Below, in pieces: positions 10,301 through 18,411 of a stretch of 30,438 nt of DNA. The position numbers and the translations under genes were made by a program. Position 1 is the first letter of the stretch, and the number at the start of each line of letters is the position of its first letter. The DNA is from a virus. Under the pieces are notes generated by a model. The model was not told the origin of the DNA. It did no database searches and saw nothing but the letters and a program-made list of their open reading frames with translations. Location of the stretch: IMG/VR virus record IMGVR_UViG_3300027834_000293, positions 1-30,438 of that record. The stretch is one strand, 5' to 3'.

Positions 10301-10470
10301 ATCAAAACTTGTGGAAAAAACTACCTGGTGGACTAAAAAAAGGTGTCCCATTGAAAGTTTTCAAATTTCTTGGAAGAGCAAATATTGCAGTCCTTCTTGC
10401 TGAAGGAGCCGTGATGCTTGCGATAGAGGGATATTGTGCTGTTGAATGTGCGAACGGGAATCGCAAATAA
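4363..10470 (+). CDS. Giant secreted RHS/YD-repeat protein with EF-hand pair
   Basis: The start at 4363 is set by the CAGGAG ribosome site 6 nt upstream and by the hydrophobic N-terminal segment; 2035 residues result. After a Gly/Cys-rich linker comes the DPINLSTGDY entry motif of RHS proteins, then long runs of YD repeats (patterns such as YEYDALNRI, FLYDGLGRM, YDENGNLV) that build a beta-cocoon shell. A Gly/Cys motif with CGC sits near residue 650. Residues 1609-1655 carry two EF-hand-like loops (DFNNDYAFDTFDLN and DINGDGSFDFGDIN), a planctomycete-style dockerin pair. The conserved RHS core ends with YRFRVLDPDTGRFAQEDPMGY and DPFGL at 1876-1880. The remaining 155 residues are a Gly-rich, hydrophobic, AT-rich tip of unknown activity containing several cysteines. 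The protein is probably exported and cell-associated. It shares upstream sequence and core with the opposing RHS gene at 12497-18361. Confidence 0.93.
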   Translation: MNRRDTFVSSIGLATIYASLTFGYGGVPDSTGKPCDDCSCEGETQGGSGGDGGKDSSDPINLSTGDYQLAQTDLMIPGRGLNFEIRRFYRSYSGLQTVDGTPNAYEVNDAHAINNRFANLNGPSPLGDHWDFSYNMRISTPRPVIDYVVADPALSPEPMAFEVYPLEINLLSGAGRVDRFESYDSVIDPNEPGLTIGQYRHDEEQIAKKVLYRGFDQTIAILDSNMVEYRFFPIYKTAGGAFHQFAGRLESIVDRNGNTIQFEYELTDTSGAPRIDYAIDTLGNQIDFVYHDQLDYDDNPSPQMSTSEQWDEHTIWIIADLIDGVGGVGTPRREWRYEYIDGISTAYFNPLLNSVTLPQIQDDAEFPMMNNPQHARFDQTGDRKWQFEYTEVTQWENRLMTKVTNPNGDIVLENEYWGDVIDQGANAVGRNIARVAHQHYGNSTYSYVASHTDPTLYANAAESIDLALNDLYYDYYVWVNDRRGAVTRFKYSGNDIGNRASGPFHRALLEKVEYDGFVENNASDIVWATIDASGIHTWYYLDSSNPNAIPVAFSGPSGTERYVKTWEYDEHWNPIGEQSQGLITPPAAISLDQDFSSYLFDRYSEDPLRWGAMLSRTRYDSDGAGGTTESITEDWLYDFEFGGGSGGSVCGCSSDSFVTAYRDGDNNVTLKEYDESINAVTGRATGNLLKTYHDIPNFTGSAISLADPTNATSVEEFDYNLHGQITKHIHAHKETLTGSLQREDRFEYDTDQASHSYGRMVRKIVDYGDGNLNLTTEYLYDSVGNLIQQIDAGGDVTSLYYNQDSNLIIKEQFNSAMTALFSRVEFYYDANGNVVQQEVANLTTDSQSPAGALFNPDDPSFITLYEYDIHDYRTKAAHEHGEMQSSTASITDPANGTVSIPVFPASDADHLAVEEWVYDGAKNLVKHVTGESAGGSDPTVAHYAYDARDQLIRQFYGIDEQSILVEIEFDRDQKGRITEARVNPDDVSRTQTYIVEYDGFDRTTAIIDPMGNTVAYEYDNNHNLLGSSLLGPYEQDTVASDTAISVKLMDMIYEYDARDRRTHEKVQVYGYNYDGSTGIGSVTEQITESVYNEDDSIKQMLVPTSTGTPNLIEYFYDTASRLESTIESDGNGMLYIYDEDSNLITQTRTDAASDGSGAIERFTTDYHYDDLHRIKRIIQDPQGLALETLLSYDTRSNLVKQTDPRGNVTENLFDSMNRLIQSSVAMTDTGVGSGAPIGTIDTFKTYDDSSRLTSETDDNGNTTSYEYDALNRITRIVMPDCEDYTTTYDQNGNVDTYTDARGVAITHLYDLNNRLDTRTISGASVAGTTSESFLYDGLGRMIAASNDFAVIVREYDSRSNIIRELQNVDAPSFPELSDRVVQYAHDDANNMTQIVYPSGRTIDRSYDILNRLTGISDPLMTNPLITQFDYIGGRLLRRTNGNGTQTDYAYNGYEGHYLGGSDLGFGRVASISTTNSVSGTELDAFDFTWDANQNRTSYQDVGSDMINRRVRSFGYDSSNRLISTDVDYPDPLTDYTAPINNGITNYTLDGVHNRVDVTGFDENGTPVASYAVNENNQYTSTLNADGTEWVYLYDENGNLVLKAQNNFADFNNDYAFDTFDLNPFLAAYENQDPSADINGDGSFDFGDINAFMNEFTANQGVDLEHEHYTYDFRNQLIGISMKSGQLDVNRVVTNRYDPLARRVVEHVDMNGDGFNDGEKQMVYGCASLWEVIEQLDLLNNDSVLSTHVFGLGIDDEVHYQRPNAATDKNIWSHRDDLNSLTSITNEFGDILERYEYGDYGQVRILDEIGTEQGLSIFGAFHIYTGRPLISGTELFDYRFRVLDPDTGRFAQEDPMGYVDSMNLYSYVNQSPLVYSDPFGLMIDPGWVRHAMNERNKGGNDYAPFTKDQANTCFNALACIGDCIDDVSGNLGGLLAGLAGAQNLPPALGTGQLRNINPVPRPLRAKFGGLFTGRGGNTTSYQNLWKKLPGGLKKGVPLKVFKFLGRANIAVLLAEGAVMLAIEGYCAVECANGNRK

Positions 10471-10512
10471 CGACCGTTGAAATCAGATTTGATTTGCAAC
10501 TAAGGACACGAC

Positions 10513-10932
10513 ATGAACATGGCTGAATGGTTATTAGTTATTGCCGCACTAGCTGCCAGCGTAATATTTATAACATATTGGCATGAAAGACATTTGTTTA
10601 ATCGCAGAAAAAAACGCCTTGCTTCAAGGCCCGTCATGAATGAGAATGAGTGGCGAGCTGAGTATTTTCATAATGCATCAAGTGAAATTTTGCGATATAT
10701 CAGCGAATTGCTGTCAAATGAAATCGGTGTCGGAGTGACTCAACTTCGCCCTGAGGACCAATTTGGCATAGAGTATGCGCTAGAATATTCGAAGTGGCCA
10801 GTTCCAATTGGCGATAGCAGTCTGGAGAAAATCTATTATTGTATCATTGAGCAATATGGTGTCGAAGTGTCTCCAAACGATACGCTCACAAGCATTATTA
10901 CAGCCTGTGATGAGCGGGCGAAGGGGGAATAG
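10513..10932 (+). CDS. Small membrane-anchored protein, possible immunity partner
   Basis: This 139-residue protein starts at an ATG preceded by AAGGA and lies 42 nt after the RHS stop, so it is probably in the same transcript. Residues 4-24 are one hydrophobic membrane helix, followed by a basic stretch (NRRKKR) that would stay in the cytoplasm. Residues 45-139 form a soluble acidic domain with helices around SSEILRYISELLSNEIGVG and a SLEKIYYCIIEQYGVEV segment that loosely recalls acyl-carrier-like folds. I do not recognise the family. Its position right behind the variable RHS tip is where immunity genes of polymorphic toxins sit, and that is the only basis for the suggestion. The TAG stop lies exactly at the edge of the inverted-repeat element that follows, so the C-terminus may have been altered by the insertion. 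Confidence 0.75.
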   Translation: MNMAEWLLVIAALAASVIFITYWHERHLFNRRKKRLASRPVMNENEWRAEYFHNASSEILRYISELLSNEIGVGVTQLRPEDQFGIEYALEYSKWPVPIGDSSLEKIYYCIIEQYGVEVSPNDTLTSIITACDERAKGE

Positions 10933-10933
10933 T

Positions 10934-10961
10934 GGTCCCGTAGGGTCCAAAAACTCAGCCG
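10934..10961 (+). repeat. Left terminal inverted repeat
   Basis: This 28-bp sequence begins GGTCCCGTAGGGTCC and ends AAAAACTCAGCCG. It is perfectly repeated in inverted orientation at 11426-11453. The outer 2 bp of the element, on this side GT, differ from the other end by one base. Confidence 0.9.
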
Positions 10962-11425
10962 AAGCGAGTTCGGTAATAGAGGTCGCGCAACCCTCTTCGA
11001 AAAACAAACAGAGACACTTTTCTGAGAGTGCTTCAGAATCTGAGTCGGGTTGCAAAACCTGACCCGCTGGTTATGTGCTTTTAGGCTCCTATGTGGGGGG
11101 CCAGCACTTTGTGATGATCCCGAATCGTTGATTCTGGTTCAAAAATAAGCATAGCATCCGCGATGTACAGTCTCCGAACACGAAGCGTGTGGCACCTGGT
11201 TGACTCTGTTGCGACGGCCATGTCCCAATCATACGGCATCTTGAGGGCTCGCGCATTGACCGAATGATGCATCGAACCAGAGATCATAGTGACTCGACAA
11301 TCAGCACGCGGCGACCCGAAACTCTTCCGGCTTGTGTTTCGTGTCAGGGAACGGATACGAGCTACGTGAACAACCTCTCAAACACCGAAAACAGAAGGAC
11401 ACTAAATCGCTGGACCGCTACTCAC

Positions 11426-11453
11426 CGGCTGAGTTTTTGGACCCTACGGGACC
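11426..11453 (-). repeat. Right terminal inverted repeat
   Basis: It starts CGGCTGAGTTTTTGG and is the exact reverse complement of the left repeat. The sub-motif GGACCGCTACT at its outer edge (11449-11459) is also present 37 bp inward at 11412-11422, suggesting a nested or partly duplicated end. Confidence 0.9.
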
Positions 11454-11459
11454 GCTACT

Positions 11460-12482
11460 TTAGTTGTCTGCCGGTATCTCAATTAGGCGGCTGTGCTGGC
11501 TGCGAGCATTTCTTTGCATGTGATTAATTATTATTTTTGCTCTTCTATTTGTGAGTTCCACGCTATCTATATATAGACTTGATGTGTTGATATCATAGCC
11601 ATCAATATTATCCACCTCATAAATAGCCCCAATCACGGTGTCTACTGCAAGCAACATCCCGTCTTCAGACGCCACCAAGACCCATTTATCATACCTGTCG
11701 CAGATTGTCCCGCGACATACATCACGAAACACGTCCAAAACTCCATCATTTGTTTGTAATTTATATAATTTAACTAATGAAAATCTACGATCTGTTTCAC
11801 CCTCTTGACTCTCAACTACAACTATATCGCTTGCGAATTCAATCGATTCGATCGCATCATGCTCGTCAGCCATTATCAGCTTCCGACCACCTCCGTGCCG
11901 ATCTATCTTCACTAACCCCGCACTCTTTGATATGACAACCAAACTATCTGTATCAAAATAAATCTGAGTGCTTATTTTGCCCTGCAAAGCATAGAGTGAA
12001 CTGTCACCCCCAACAATTAGCAACACCGTGTCCCCGCTAACAGTTTGATATGCTATACAAAACTCTTTTGTTTCATCAGAATAGACAGCGTTTTTAACAT
12101 ATCCATCGCCAATATCTACTAAAGCTTGTTGGTTATAATTTTTATTAAGAATAAGGACCTGCTCGTCCATTATGTATAACCAACCAAATATCCCGTCCTT
12201 GACACAAGAATAAATCGGCACTACAGCCTTTGTATCGGTCCAGTTATTGCTAATCTTTGCATCTAGCAACTCCAGCACTCCATCCGACCTTACAAATGGC
12301 CTTTTAGTCCTTCCCATTTCAAGTTTACCGAACTCGATTCCGTTTTTTGATCGATAAACCACTTCTTGATGAGAGTTATTAGGTTCGCACAAATAGATGC
12401 GATTAGTATTTTCGGCTAGAAAACCTTCTGCATCGTGGGCTAATCCAATCGCCAATAATGATATAGCAATATACTTGTACAT
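11460..12482 (-). CDS. Secreted beta-propeller-like protein, possible RHS partner
   Basis: This 340-residue protein begins 14 nt after the stop of the minus-strand RHS gene with a GGGAG ribosome site, so it is almost certainly co-transcribed. Residues 1-19 look like a Sec signal peptide (hydrophobic ISLLAIGLAH stretch). The rest is rich in short beta-strand patterns such as DGVLELLDAK, GWLYIMDEQVLIL, GDTVLLIVGGDSSLYAL and GMLLAVDTVIGAIYEVD, which resemble blades of a beta-propeller; no catalytic motif is visible. It is strongly AT-rich compared with the RHS core, like the tip next to it. A role as immunity protein or accessory of the neighbouring RHS tip is inferred from position alone. It ends 4 nt outside the inverted-repeat element. 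Confidence 0.8.
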   Translation of the reverse strand: MYKYIAISLLAIGLAHDAEGFLAENTNRIYLCEPNNSHQEVVYRSKNGIEFGKLEMGRTKRPFVRSDGVLELLDAKISNNWTDTKAVVPIYSCVKDGIFGWLYIMDEQVLILNKNYNQQALVDIGDGYVKNAVYSDETKEFCIAYQTVSGDTVLLIVGGDSSLYALQGKISTQIYFDTDSLVVISKSAGLVKIDRHGGGRKLIMADEHDAIESIEFASDIVVVESQEGETDRRFSLVKLYKLQTNDGVLDVFRDVCRGTICDRYDKWVLVASEDGMLLAVDTVIGAIYEVDNIDGYDINTSSLYIDSVELTNRRAKIIINHMQRNARSQHSRLIEIPADN

Positions 12483-12496
12483 GTCTCCCAGCCTTT

Positions 12497-15400
12497 CTAT
12501 TCATTATACTCGTTTATCTGATCAATTAGGTCGTCAAAACTTCCGGGCTCATTTGATCTGTCCGCCATTGAACACAGCCCCATACACGGCTGCAAGCCTG
12601 GGTGAACGCCCTTTAAAAATTTACCGGGCGATCCGCCGCTGCGTTTCTTTTTCTTTCCACACATCACTTCACAAACCAATTGGCATGTATCGAAATTCCA
12701 ATTGCGATTATTGATATCAAATGGTTCTTTTTGCCACCATTTTCTCTTGTCAACAAATTCATCATCTTCATCTAAATCCCAGTCGTCATTCTGGTCATCT
12801 ATATTATACATAATGCCCTGTATGTGCCCGCCGCTCACTGCCACCTTGTTCACCATATACGGAGCTTCCGGGTTAAAGCCGAACGACGATTGCAAACTAT
12901 TATAATTGCTGGGCATCAAATATGAGTTGTCATATACATTTCCGTCATTCAAATAATCTGGTATAACTGCGTATAATCCAAATGGGTCCTTTTGTTTAAG
13001 TGGCGATGACTGGACATACCCATACGCACTCATCGAATCAACATACCCCAGCGGATCCCGCTGCCTGAACTGCCCAGTCTCCGGATCCATCACCCTAAAC
13101 CTGTAATCAAACAACCCCGTCCCCGTGATCAGGGAGCGGCCGGTGTAGAGGTGGATGGCGTAGACATCCGTGTTTACCCGTTCGAGCCCCGTTGCCGGAT
13201 CGAAGATGGTAACCTGGCCGTAGTCGCCGTATTGGTAGCGTTCTTTCACATCGCCGTTCACATCCGTGACGCTGGTCAGGGAGTTTAGATCATCACGATG
13301 GGACCAGTAGTCCTCAGTCGTCACCAGGTCCTCGATCCGGTACGACACCTCGTCATCAATACCCAGCCCGTAGATATGGGTCGATACGAGTGTCTCAGGG
13401 AGCGTGCCGTTGTCAAGCTGAATCTTTTCGATAACTTCCCATAGGGAGGAGCAGCCGTAGACGAGCTGATTCTCAATCGCACCGGTCCCGTCGTCCACCG
13501 ATTCGAGTACACGACGCGCGAACGGGTCGTAGGTGTTTGACACGGTTGTTAAAACATCCGATCCATTTTTGAACTCGATATCGATCAACTGGTTCCGGAA
13601 ATCGTAGGTGTAGTGCTGATTGTCAAGATGCAATCCGGTTGTAAATGCCGCCAGGAACTCTGCGATATCTTGGTTGTCCCATAGGCCGTCGTTATTGAAA
13701 TCGGCAGATGATTCCTGGTTACCAAATGCAGTAAGAAATGCATTGATATCAAAGGTATCGAGCTCGTAATCCCCTGTAAAGTCCGTGACATCGTACTGGG
13801 CCTTGAGCACCATGTTCCCGTTCTTGTCGTAGGAATAAATCCATTGACCCCCGCCCTCGCGCGGCGAGAAGGTGTACTGGTTGTTCTTCACATGATCCGG
13901 TAGATCCTCCGCGACATCCTTGTAGATGCCGATCGGGGCACCGGCTTCTTCAAAGCCGGTCACCGAGAATCGGTTGTGTACGCCGTCGAGGTCGTAGGCG
14001 GTGATCCCGTTGTTGGTCGGGGTTGGGAAATCGGTATTGGGGTCCGGGAAATCAACATCCGTCGAAACAAGACGGTCCGATGAGTCGTACCCAAAAGCAC
14101 GCTCGCGGCGGTTCTTCATGCCCGAACCGTCGTCCTTATAACTCGTACGGTTCTGGCTCTCGTCCCAGCGGAAGCTGAACTCATCCAAGGTGCCAACTCC
14201 AGCTTTGGTGGTTTTGATCTTGGAAACCCGGCCGAATCCGTGGTCATCAATATGTACCAACGCTCCTTGGTACCCGTCGTATTCATAGGCCGTGCGAGTG
14301 CTGTTCCCGTTGTTGCGGCGTTCAAGCCGTCGTCCGACATAATCGAACCCGGTCACGACTGACATCGGCGTATTCTGCACATCATCAATAGCGATCAAAC
14401 GATTAATCGAATCGTACGACCGCTCGATATCCCGCCCGTGTGGATAGAGAATCCGGGATGTATTGTCGGCCAGATCAAACTCATAATCCACCACCCGATC
14501 AGAGGCTATCGGGAAACTATTGGCCCCATCAGCATTCTGGATCTCGCGGACGACCAGACCACGCGAGTCGTACGACCGGGTGATCCTGGTCAACAGGTTC
14601 TCCGCCACTGTGATCCGCCCGAGCCCGTCATAAGTAAAGTCTTCGAACTGGCTCCCGGCCGGGATTGCCCCGGAGACATTGACGGCACGGCGAGTCAGCC
14701 GATTATTGAGATCGTAAGTGAGATCAAGCACGACCCCGCGTGCATCGGTGAGCTTAGAGGCCACGCCGTTGTTGTTGTAATCGGTCAGGTAGTTTTCACT
14801 GATAACAGGCATCATGACCGCAGTCCGGCGGTTGACCGCATCGTATGCGTAGCCCGTAGTCTGCCCATTATCGTCTGTTTCTGCGATCACCCGGCTTGAA
14901 TCGTCATAGACCATCGTGGTCAGAATCTCGGCGTTTGTAGCAAGAGCCGGATCATTCTCGGGCCCATCACCGTCGGCGGTCATCCGGACTTGTGATGCGA
15001 TCAGCCGGCTGAGGCCGTCGTAGTCATACGAGGTCAGATTGCCACGCCCGTCGATCTCTTTGACCATGTTGGATCGTGAATCGTACCCCCATTGAGTCAA
15101 GTTCAATGCGCCATCTGTAGAAGTAACACGCCGATCAAGCTCGTCATATGTATAGGTTTTTGTGAAACGCTGCTGACCCGAGCCGATCGTTGAGAGATCG
15201 ATCTGATCGATCAGTGCCAGGTTTGAATCAAGATCGTACCCGTATCGAACTGTATTGCCGGCACCATCTTCAATGTACTCAAGACGGCCAACTGAGTCAT
15301 AGAAATATTCGGTGGCATTGGAAACCCCGGCCTGGCCCGAGGGCGCATCCACCTGACGAAGCGATGAATCCTTATTGTAGGTGTACGTCGTAATCCGGTG

Positions 15401-18361
15401 CTGCACTGCTGACTGAGCACCGCTCAGGTAGTCGAAGACCGAGATATCTTGTTCAATCATCCGATCCTTGGAATCATACTTGAGCACCTCGTTGTACAGC
15501 ACAACCGCGGTGTCACCACCGCCGATATCCAGATCCTCATCATAGGGACCGAGCACTTCAACCTCTACACGGTTATGGTTCTTGTCGTATTCAAAGTTGG
15601 CGACATTCCCCTTTGGATCGGTGATGCTGATGAGCCGACCATGCCCGTCGTACAAGAACTGCTCGGTTTGAGCGAGTCCATTGATGGCATCCGGGTTGAC
15701 AATTCGTTTCTCAAGCCGTTTGTTCACATCGTAATCAAACTGGACAACAAGCTCGGTTGCCGAGCCCGCACCATTGGTCTGTCGGTAAAGCAACTCTCGA
15801 AAATCATATTCATAGGTGATCTTGTTGTTCGCGTCACCGGCCAATGACGCGTGCTGATCTCGCACCGCTTCGCCATCTTGGAACTCGATCAAGTTGCCAT
15901 TCGCGTCATAGACCCACGCCTGGGTCACCCAATCTTCGCCGGTTGGTGCTGTGGCGCGATGAGACGAATCTTCTTCAACGGTTTCATTGGGAATATCACT
16001 CTGCTCGATACTCTGCTTGGTAAGGAGATCACGCAGGTCATATTCGTAAACCGTCGAGATAGTAGGATTTCCTAAAACTACGGCAAAGCTGTCATCAATG
16101 TTTTTAACCTTCTCGATCACCACATTCCCGTTGGCATCATAGAAATAATCTGTTTGTGCCAGAAGCGTTTGTTGAGCTGCGGAATCCCAATACTGCTCTC
16201 TGACAAGCTGACGGCCTTGATTGTAGAGGTAGATCCTCACATCGCCGTCGGGCTCAGTGATCTTTGAAACATTCCCAATGGCATCATACTCGAAGTGTGT
16301 TTCAAGAATCTCGCCGTTTATATCAACTATCTGAGTTTTAACCTTGCCGTTACTGGAAATATTTTCTGGGCTAGCACTGGTGCCGTATGCATCCGGGTAA
16401 TAGAGGTACTCATCGACTGGGGTGTATGGCTGAGGACTCCCATTCACTAACCTGGTTGTTTCAGCATGCGTGTACGTTGCAACATTCCCGCCGCCATTCG
16501 GAACATACGAATAGTTCTCAATTGCAGCAGGCGTTCCCAGACCGCCAGGGATGTCGTGACGGATCTGCGTCACATTCCCATTGACATCATAATCCTTCTC
16601 GGTATGGTTCCCGTTCCCGTCAATTATGGTCGTGGCAAACCTCCCTGATCCACAGCCGCACCCACCACCCACACTAGGCCAGAAACTGAATCCGTCGTAC
16701 TCATATGTGGTTGTGATCCAGTCCGGGTGTGAGGTGATCGGATCACCATTACCGTCAACCACAGTCCCACCTGGCTTGGAAATCACTTCGGTGAGTGATT
16801 GGCGTGATCGTGCGTCACCAGCGCCTGAGTTGTATTTATACTCTACAACATCACCATTTGGCTCGGCAAAACTAGTTTGACTCCATTCATCGTCAAATCC
16901 AAAGTTTTTCGTTACGGCGACATCGGTTGAACGCTCAGCGGGCAGGAGATCAAACACAGTTGCTTGCGAAGTCGGTGTATCAGCAAATTTCCACCGACCG
17001 CTGGCACCTGCTGCTTCATCAAACCACACGAGCTTTCCTTCGGCATTCTGGGGAACCTTGCCAGGGTAATCTGTTCTACTGATCAGCTTGTGCCCATCAT
17101 TCCACCCATCGGGCTGACTAAACACATGACCACCGGAGTACACGAGCTTGACAATGAATCCGTCCCGCTTCTGCACCCAGATCGCAATCTCATCAGACTC
17201 CGATGGATCTTTGTTTGAACCATCCACATTTGTAAGCATATGAGTATAGGTATCTCCTGCAAATACCTGGCGGTACAACCTTCGACTTCGATCTACAAAG
17301 TAATCATTGAAGAGCGGTTGCTCGTAGGTATTTTCAAGTATCACCAAACCGTTCTCATCGGTGATCTTCGTCAACAAGCCAGTGAACTCCGAGTTCGGGT
17401 GATAGTCATATTTGATGCTCCGACCATTGAGAAACCTTTCGTGCTCCGGTGGTAATACGAATGTACCGGAAGCCTCTTTATGAGCGGGCAAGACCACCTC
17501 GGTAAGCTGGCGAATTTCTAAGTCGCCAGTTAAGAACTCGTCACTGAACTGATACTCATATACCACTTCACGACCGACATGATCCGTCACTTTCCACAAC
17601 AGGTCACCGAGTACCTCTCTAGCCACTGAGTCCAAGCCGGCCCATGGTGCATTCGGGTCGCTGTAATAGCTGAAATCCAATCTGTTCCCCAAGCCATCAG
17701 AAACATACATAATCCGATTTCTGACCACGCCGTTTTCATAGGTAATGGTCACAACATTCCCGTTGCGATCCGTGATCGACTCCAACATTCCTACCCCATT
17801 GCCTGCTGGTGTAGGAAAGAACTGGTAAGTCGTATTGTCACTCGTGATATACTTTACAGGATCAAGACTGGTTGTGTACTCGATCACCGCATCATACTGA
17901 TCTGCACTGTAGGTGGTTGTTGTTGCCGTAGTCTCAGGGTCAAATGTCACCATCCGTTCGTTTCCGAGATACATTTCTATTTTATATGGTTGCCCCAAGC
18001 CATCAATATTAAATGTTTCGATCCACATTTCATAGTTATGGCTCCAGTTTAAGCCCATGGCAGACCGACGCCCGCCTTCAAAGCCGGTACTCACTCGGGA
18101 GCGAGAGCGATATGAGCGTTCAAGGTACACATCGAGACCACGACCGGGAAGAAAAATATCGACATGACTATCGATAAACTCGCCGCGAGGGAGATACACC
18201 GGATCATTAAGCTCGTCGGGTTCTGCGGTCCCATCGGTCCCGCCCTGGCCTTCATTTGGTGGGCAATCGTTTGGTCCATCCTCGTGATCGGGGTCACCAG
18301 CTATTGAGAAGGCCGCAGCCAAAGAAAGGGCCATGAGTACCGTAAGTAGCCGTATTTTCAT
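12497..18361 (-). CDS. Second giant secreted RHS/YD-repeat protein
   Basis: The ATG at 18361 follows an AAGGAG ribosome site by 8 nt and begins a good Sec signal peptide (KIRLLTVLMALSLAAAFSIAG); the frame open further upstream is just leader sequence. The product is 1954 residues. The order of parts mirrors the first RHS protein: acidic Gly-rich linker, an RHS entry region (DPVYLPRGEF), YD repeats, a GGGCGCGSGRF motif near residue 565, an EF-hand/dockerin-like pair at 1527-1573 (DFTGDYELDTFDIN, DFNNDGLWDNQDI), and the core end YRFRVMDPETGQFRQRDPLGY with DPFGL at 1792-1796. The 158-residue tip is unrelated to the other one, acidic in its middle, with a CQLVCEVMC cluster, a basic KKKKR run and a PCMGLC pair. 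Tip activity is unknown. It converges on the first RHS gene and shares its leader. Confidence 0.93.
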   Translation of the reverse strand: MKIRLLTVLMALSLAAAFSIAGDPDHEDGPNDCPPNEGQGGTDGTAEPDELNDPVYLPRGEFIDSHVDIFLPGRGLDVYLERSYRSRSRVSTGFEGGRRSAMGLNWSHNYEMWIETFNIDGLGQPYKIEMYLGNERMVTFDPETTATTTTYSADQYDAVIEYTTSLDPVKYITSDNTTYQFFPTPAGNGVGMLESITDRNGNVVTITYENGVVRNRIMYVSDGLGNRLDFSYYSDPNAPWAGLDSVAREVLGDLLWKVTDHVGREVVYEYQFSDEFLTGDLEIRQLTEVVLPAHKEASGTFVLPPEHERFLNGRSIKYDYHPNSEFTGLLTKITDENGLVILENTYEQPLFNDYFVDRSRRLYRQVFAGDTYTHMLTNVDGSNKDPSESDEIAIWVQKRDGFIVKLVYSGGHVFSQPDGWNDGHKLISRTDYPGKVPQNAEGKLVWFDEAAGASGRWKFADTPTSQATVFDLLPAERSTDVAVTKNFGFDDEWSQTSFAEPNGDVVEYKYNSGAGDARSRQSLTEVISKPGGTVVDGNGDPITSHPDWITTTYEYDGFSFWPSVGGGCGCGSGRFATTIIDGNGNHTEKDYDVNGNVTQIRHDIPGGLGTPAAIENYSYVPNGGGNVATYTHAETTRLVNGSPQPYTPVDEYLYYPDAYGTSASPENISSNGKVKTQIVDINGEILETHFEYDAIGNVSKITEPDGDVRIYLYNQGRQLVREQYWDSAAQQTLLAQTDYFYDANGNVVIEKVKNIDDSFAVVLGNPTISTVYEYDLRDLLTKQSIEQSDIPNETVEEDSSHRATAPTGEDWVTQAWVYDANGNLIEFQDGEAVRDQHASLAGDANNKITYEYDFRELLYRQTNGAGSATELVVQFDYDVNKRLEKRIVNPDAINGLAQTEQFLYDGHGRLISITDPKGNVANFEYDKNHNRVEVEVLGPYDEDLDIGGGDTAVVLYNEVLKYDSKDRMIEQDISVFDYLSGAQSAVQHRITTYTYNKDSSLRQVDAPSGQAGVSNATEYFYDSVGRLEYIEDGAGNTVRYGYDLDSNLALIDQIDLSTIGSGQQRFTKTYTYDELDRRVTSTDGALNLTQWGYDSRSNMVKEIDGRGNLTSYDYDGLSRLIASQVRMTADGDGPENDPALATNAEILTTMVYDDSSRVIAETDDNGQTTGYAYDAVNRRTAVMMPVISENYLTDYNNNGVASKLTDARGVVLDLTYDLNNRLTRRAVNVSGAIPAGSQFEDFTYDGLGRITVAENLLTRITRSYDSRGLVVREIQNADGANSFPIASDRVVDYEFDLADNTSRILYPHGRDIERSYDSINRLIAIDDVQNTPMSVVTGFDYVGRRLERRNNGNSTRTAYEYDGYQGALVHIDDHGFGRVSKIKTTKAGVGTLDEFSFRWDESQNRTSYKDDGSGMKNRRERAFGYDSSDRLVSTDVDFPDPNTDFPTPTNNGITAYDLDGVHNRFSVTGFEEAGAPIGIYKDVAEDLPDHVKNNQYTFSPREGGGQWIYSYDKNGNMVLKAQYDVTDFTGDYELDTFDINAFLTAFGNQESSADFNNDGLWDNQDIAEFLAAFTTGLHLDNQHYTYDFRNQLIDIEFKNGSDVLTTVSNTYDPFARRVLESVDDGTGAIENQLVYGCSSLWEVIEKIQLDNGTLPETLVSTHIYGLGIDDEVSYRIEDLVTTEDYWSHRDDLNSLTSVTDVNGDVKERYQYGDYGQVTIFDPATGLERVNTDVYAIHLYTGRSLITGTGLFDYRFRVMDPETGQFRQRDPLGYVDSMSAYGYVQSSPLKQKDPFGLYAVIPDYLNDGNVYDNSYLMPSNYNSLQSSFGFNPEAPYMVNKVAVSGGHIQGIMYNIDDQNDDWDLDEDDEFVDKRKWWQKEPFDINNRNWNFDTCQLVCEVMCGKKKKRSGGSPGKFLKGVHPGLQPCMGLCSMADRSNEPGSFDDLIDQINEYNE

Positions 18362-18411
18362 CCGAATCGCTCCTTCATAATCTTCATTCAACAATCGAAT
18401 AACTCGACACC

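Larger units (their letters stand above)
10932..11455. mobile_element. Non-autonomous element (MITE-like) with TA flanks
   Basis: A 0.52-kb segment is bounded by perfect 28-bp inverted repeats at 10934-10961 and 11426-11453; allowing one mismatch the symmetry reaches 32 bp. The segment is flanked by TA on both sides (10930-10931 and 11456-11457), as expected for TA-targeting IS630/Tc1-mariner-type elements. It has no frame long enough for a transposase; the longest minus-strand frame is 68 codons without transposase motifs. It fits exactly between the ends of two convergent operons. It could instead be a relic of a longer insertion sequence. No second copy is in the window. Confidence 0.72.

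Noticed and set aside
11081-11287. Transposase remnant inside the inverted-repeat element
   Set aside because: The 68-codon frame has no catalytic Asp/Glu pattern or HTH and no ribosome site; it reads as chance.
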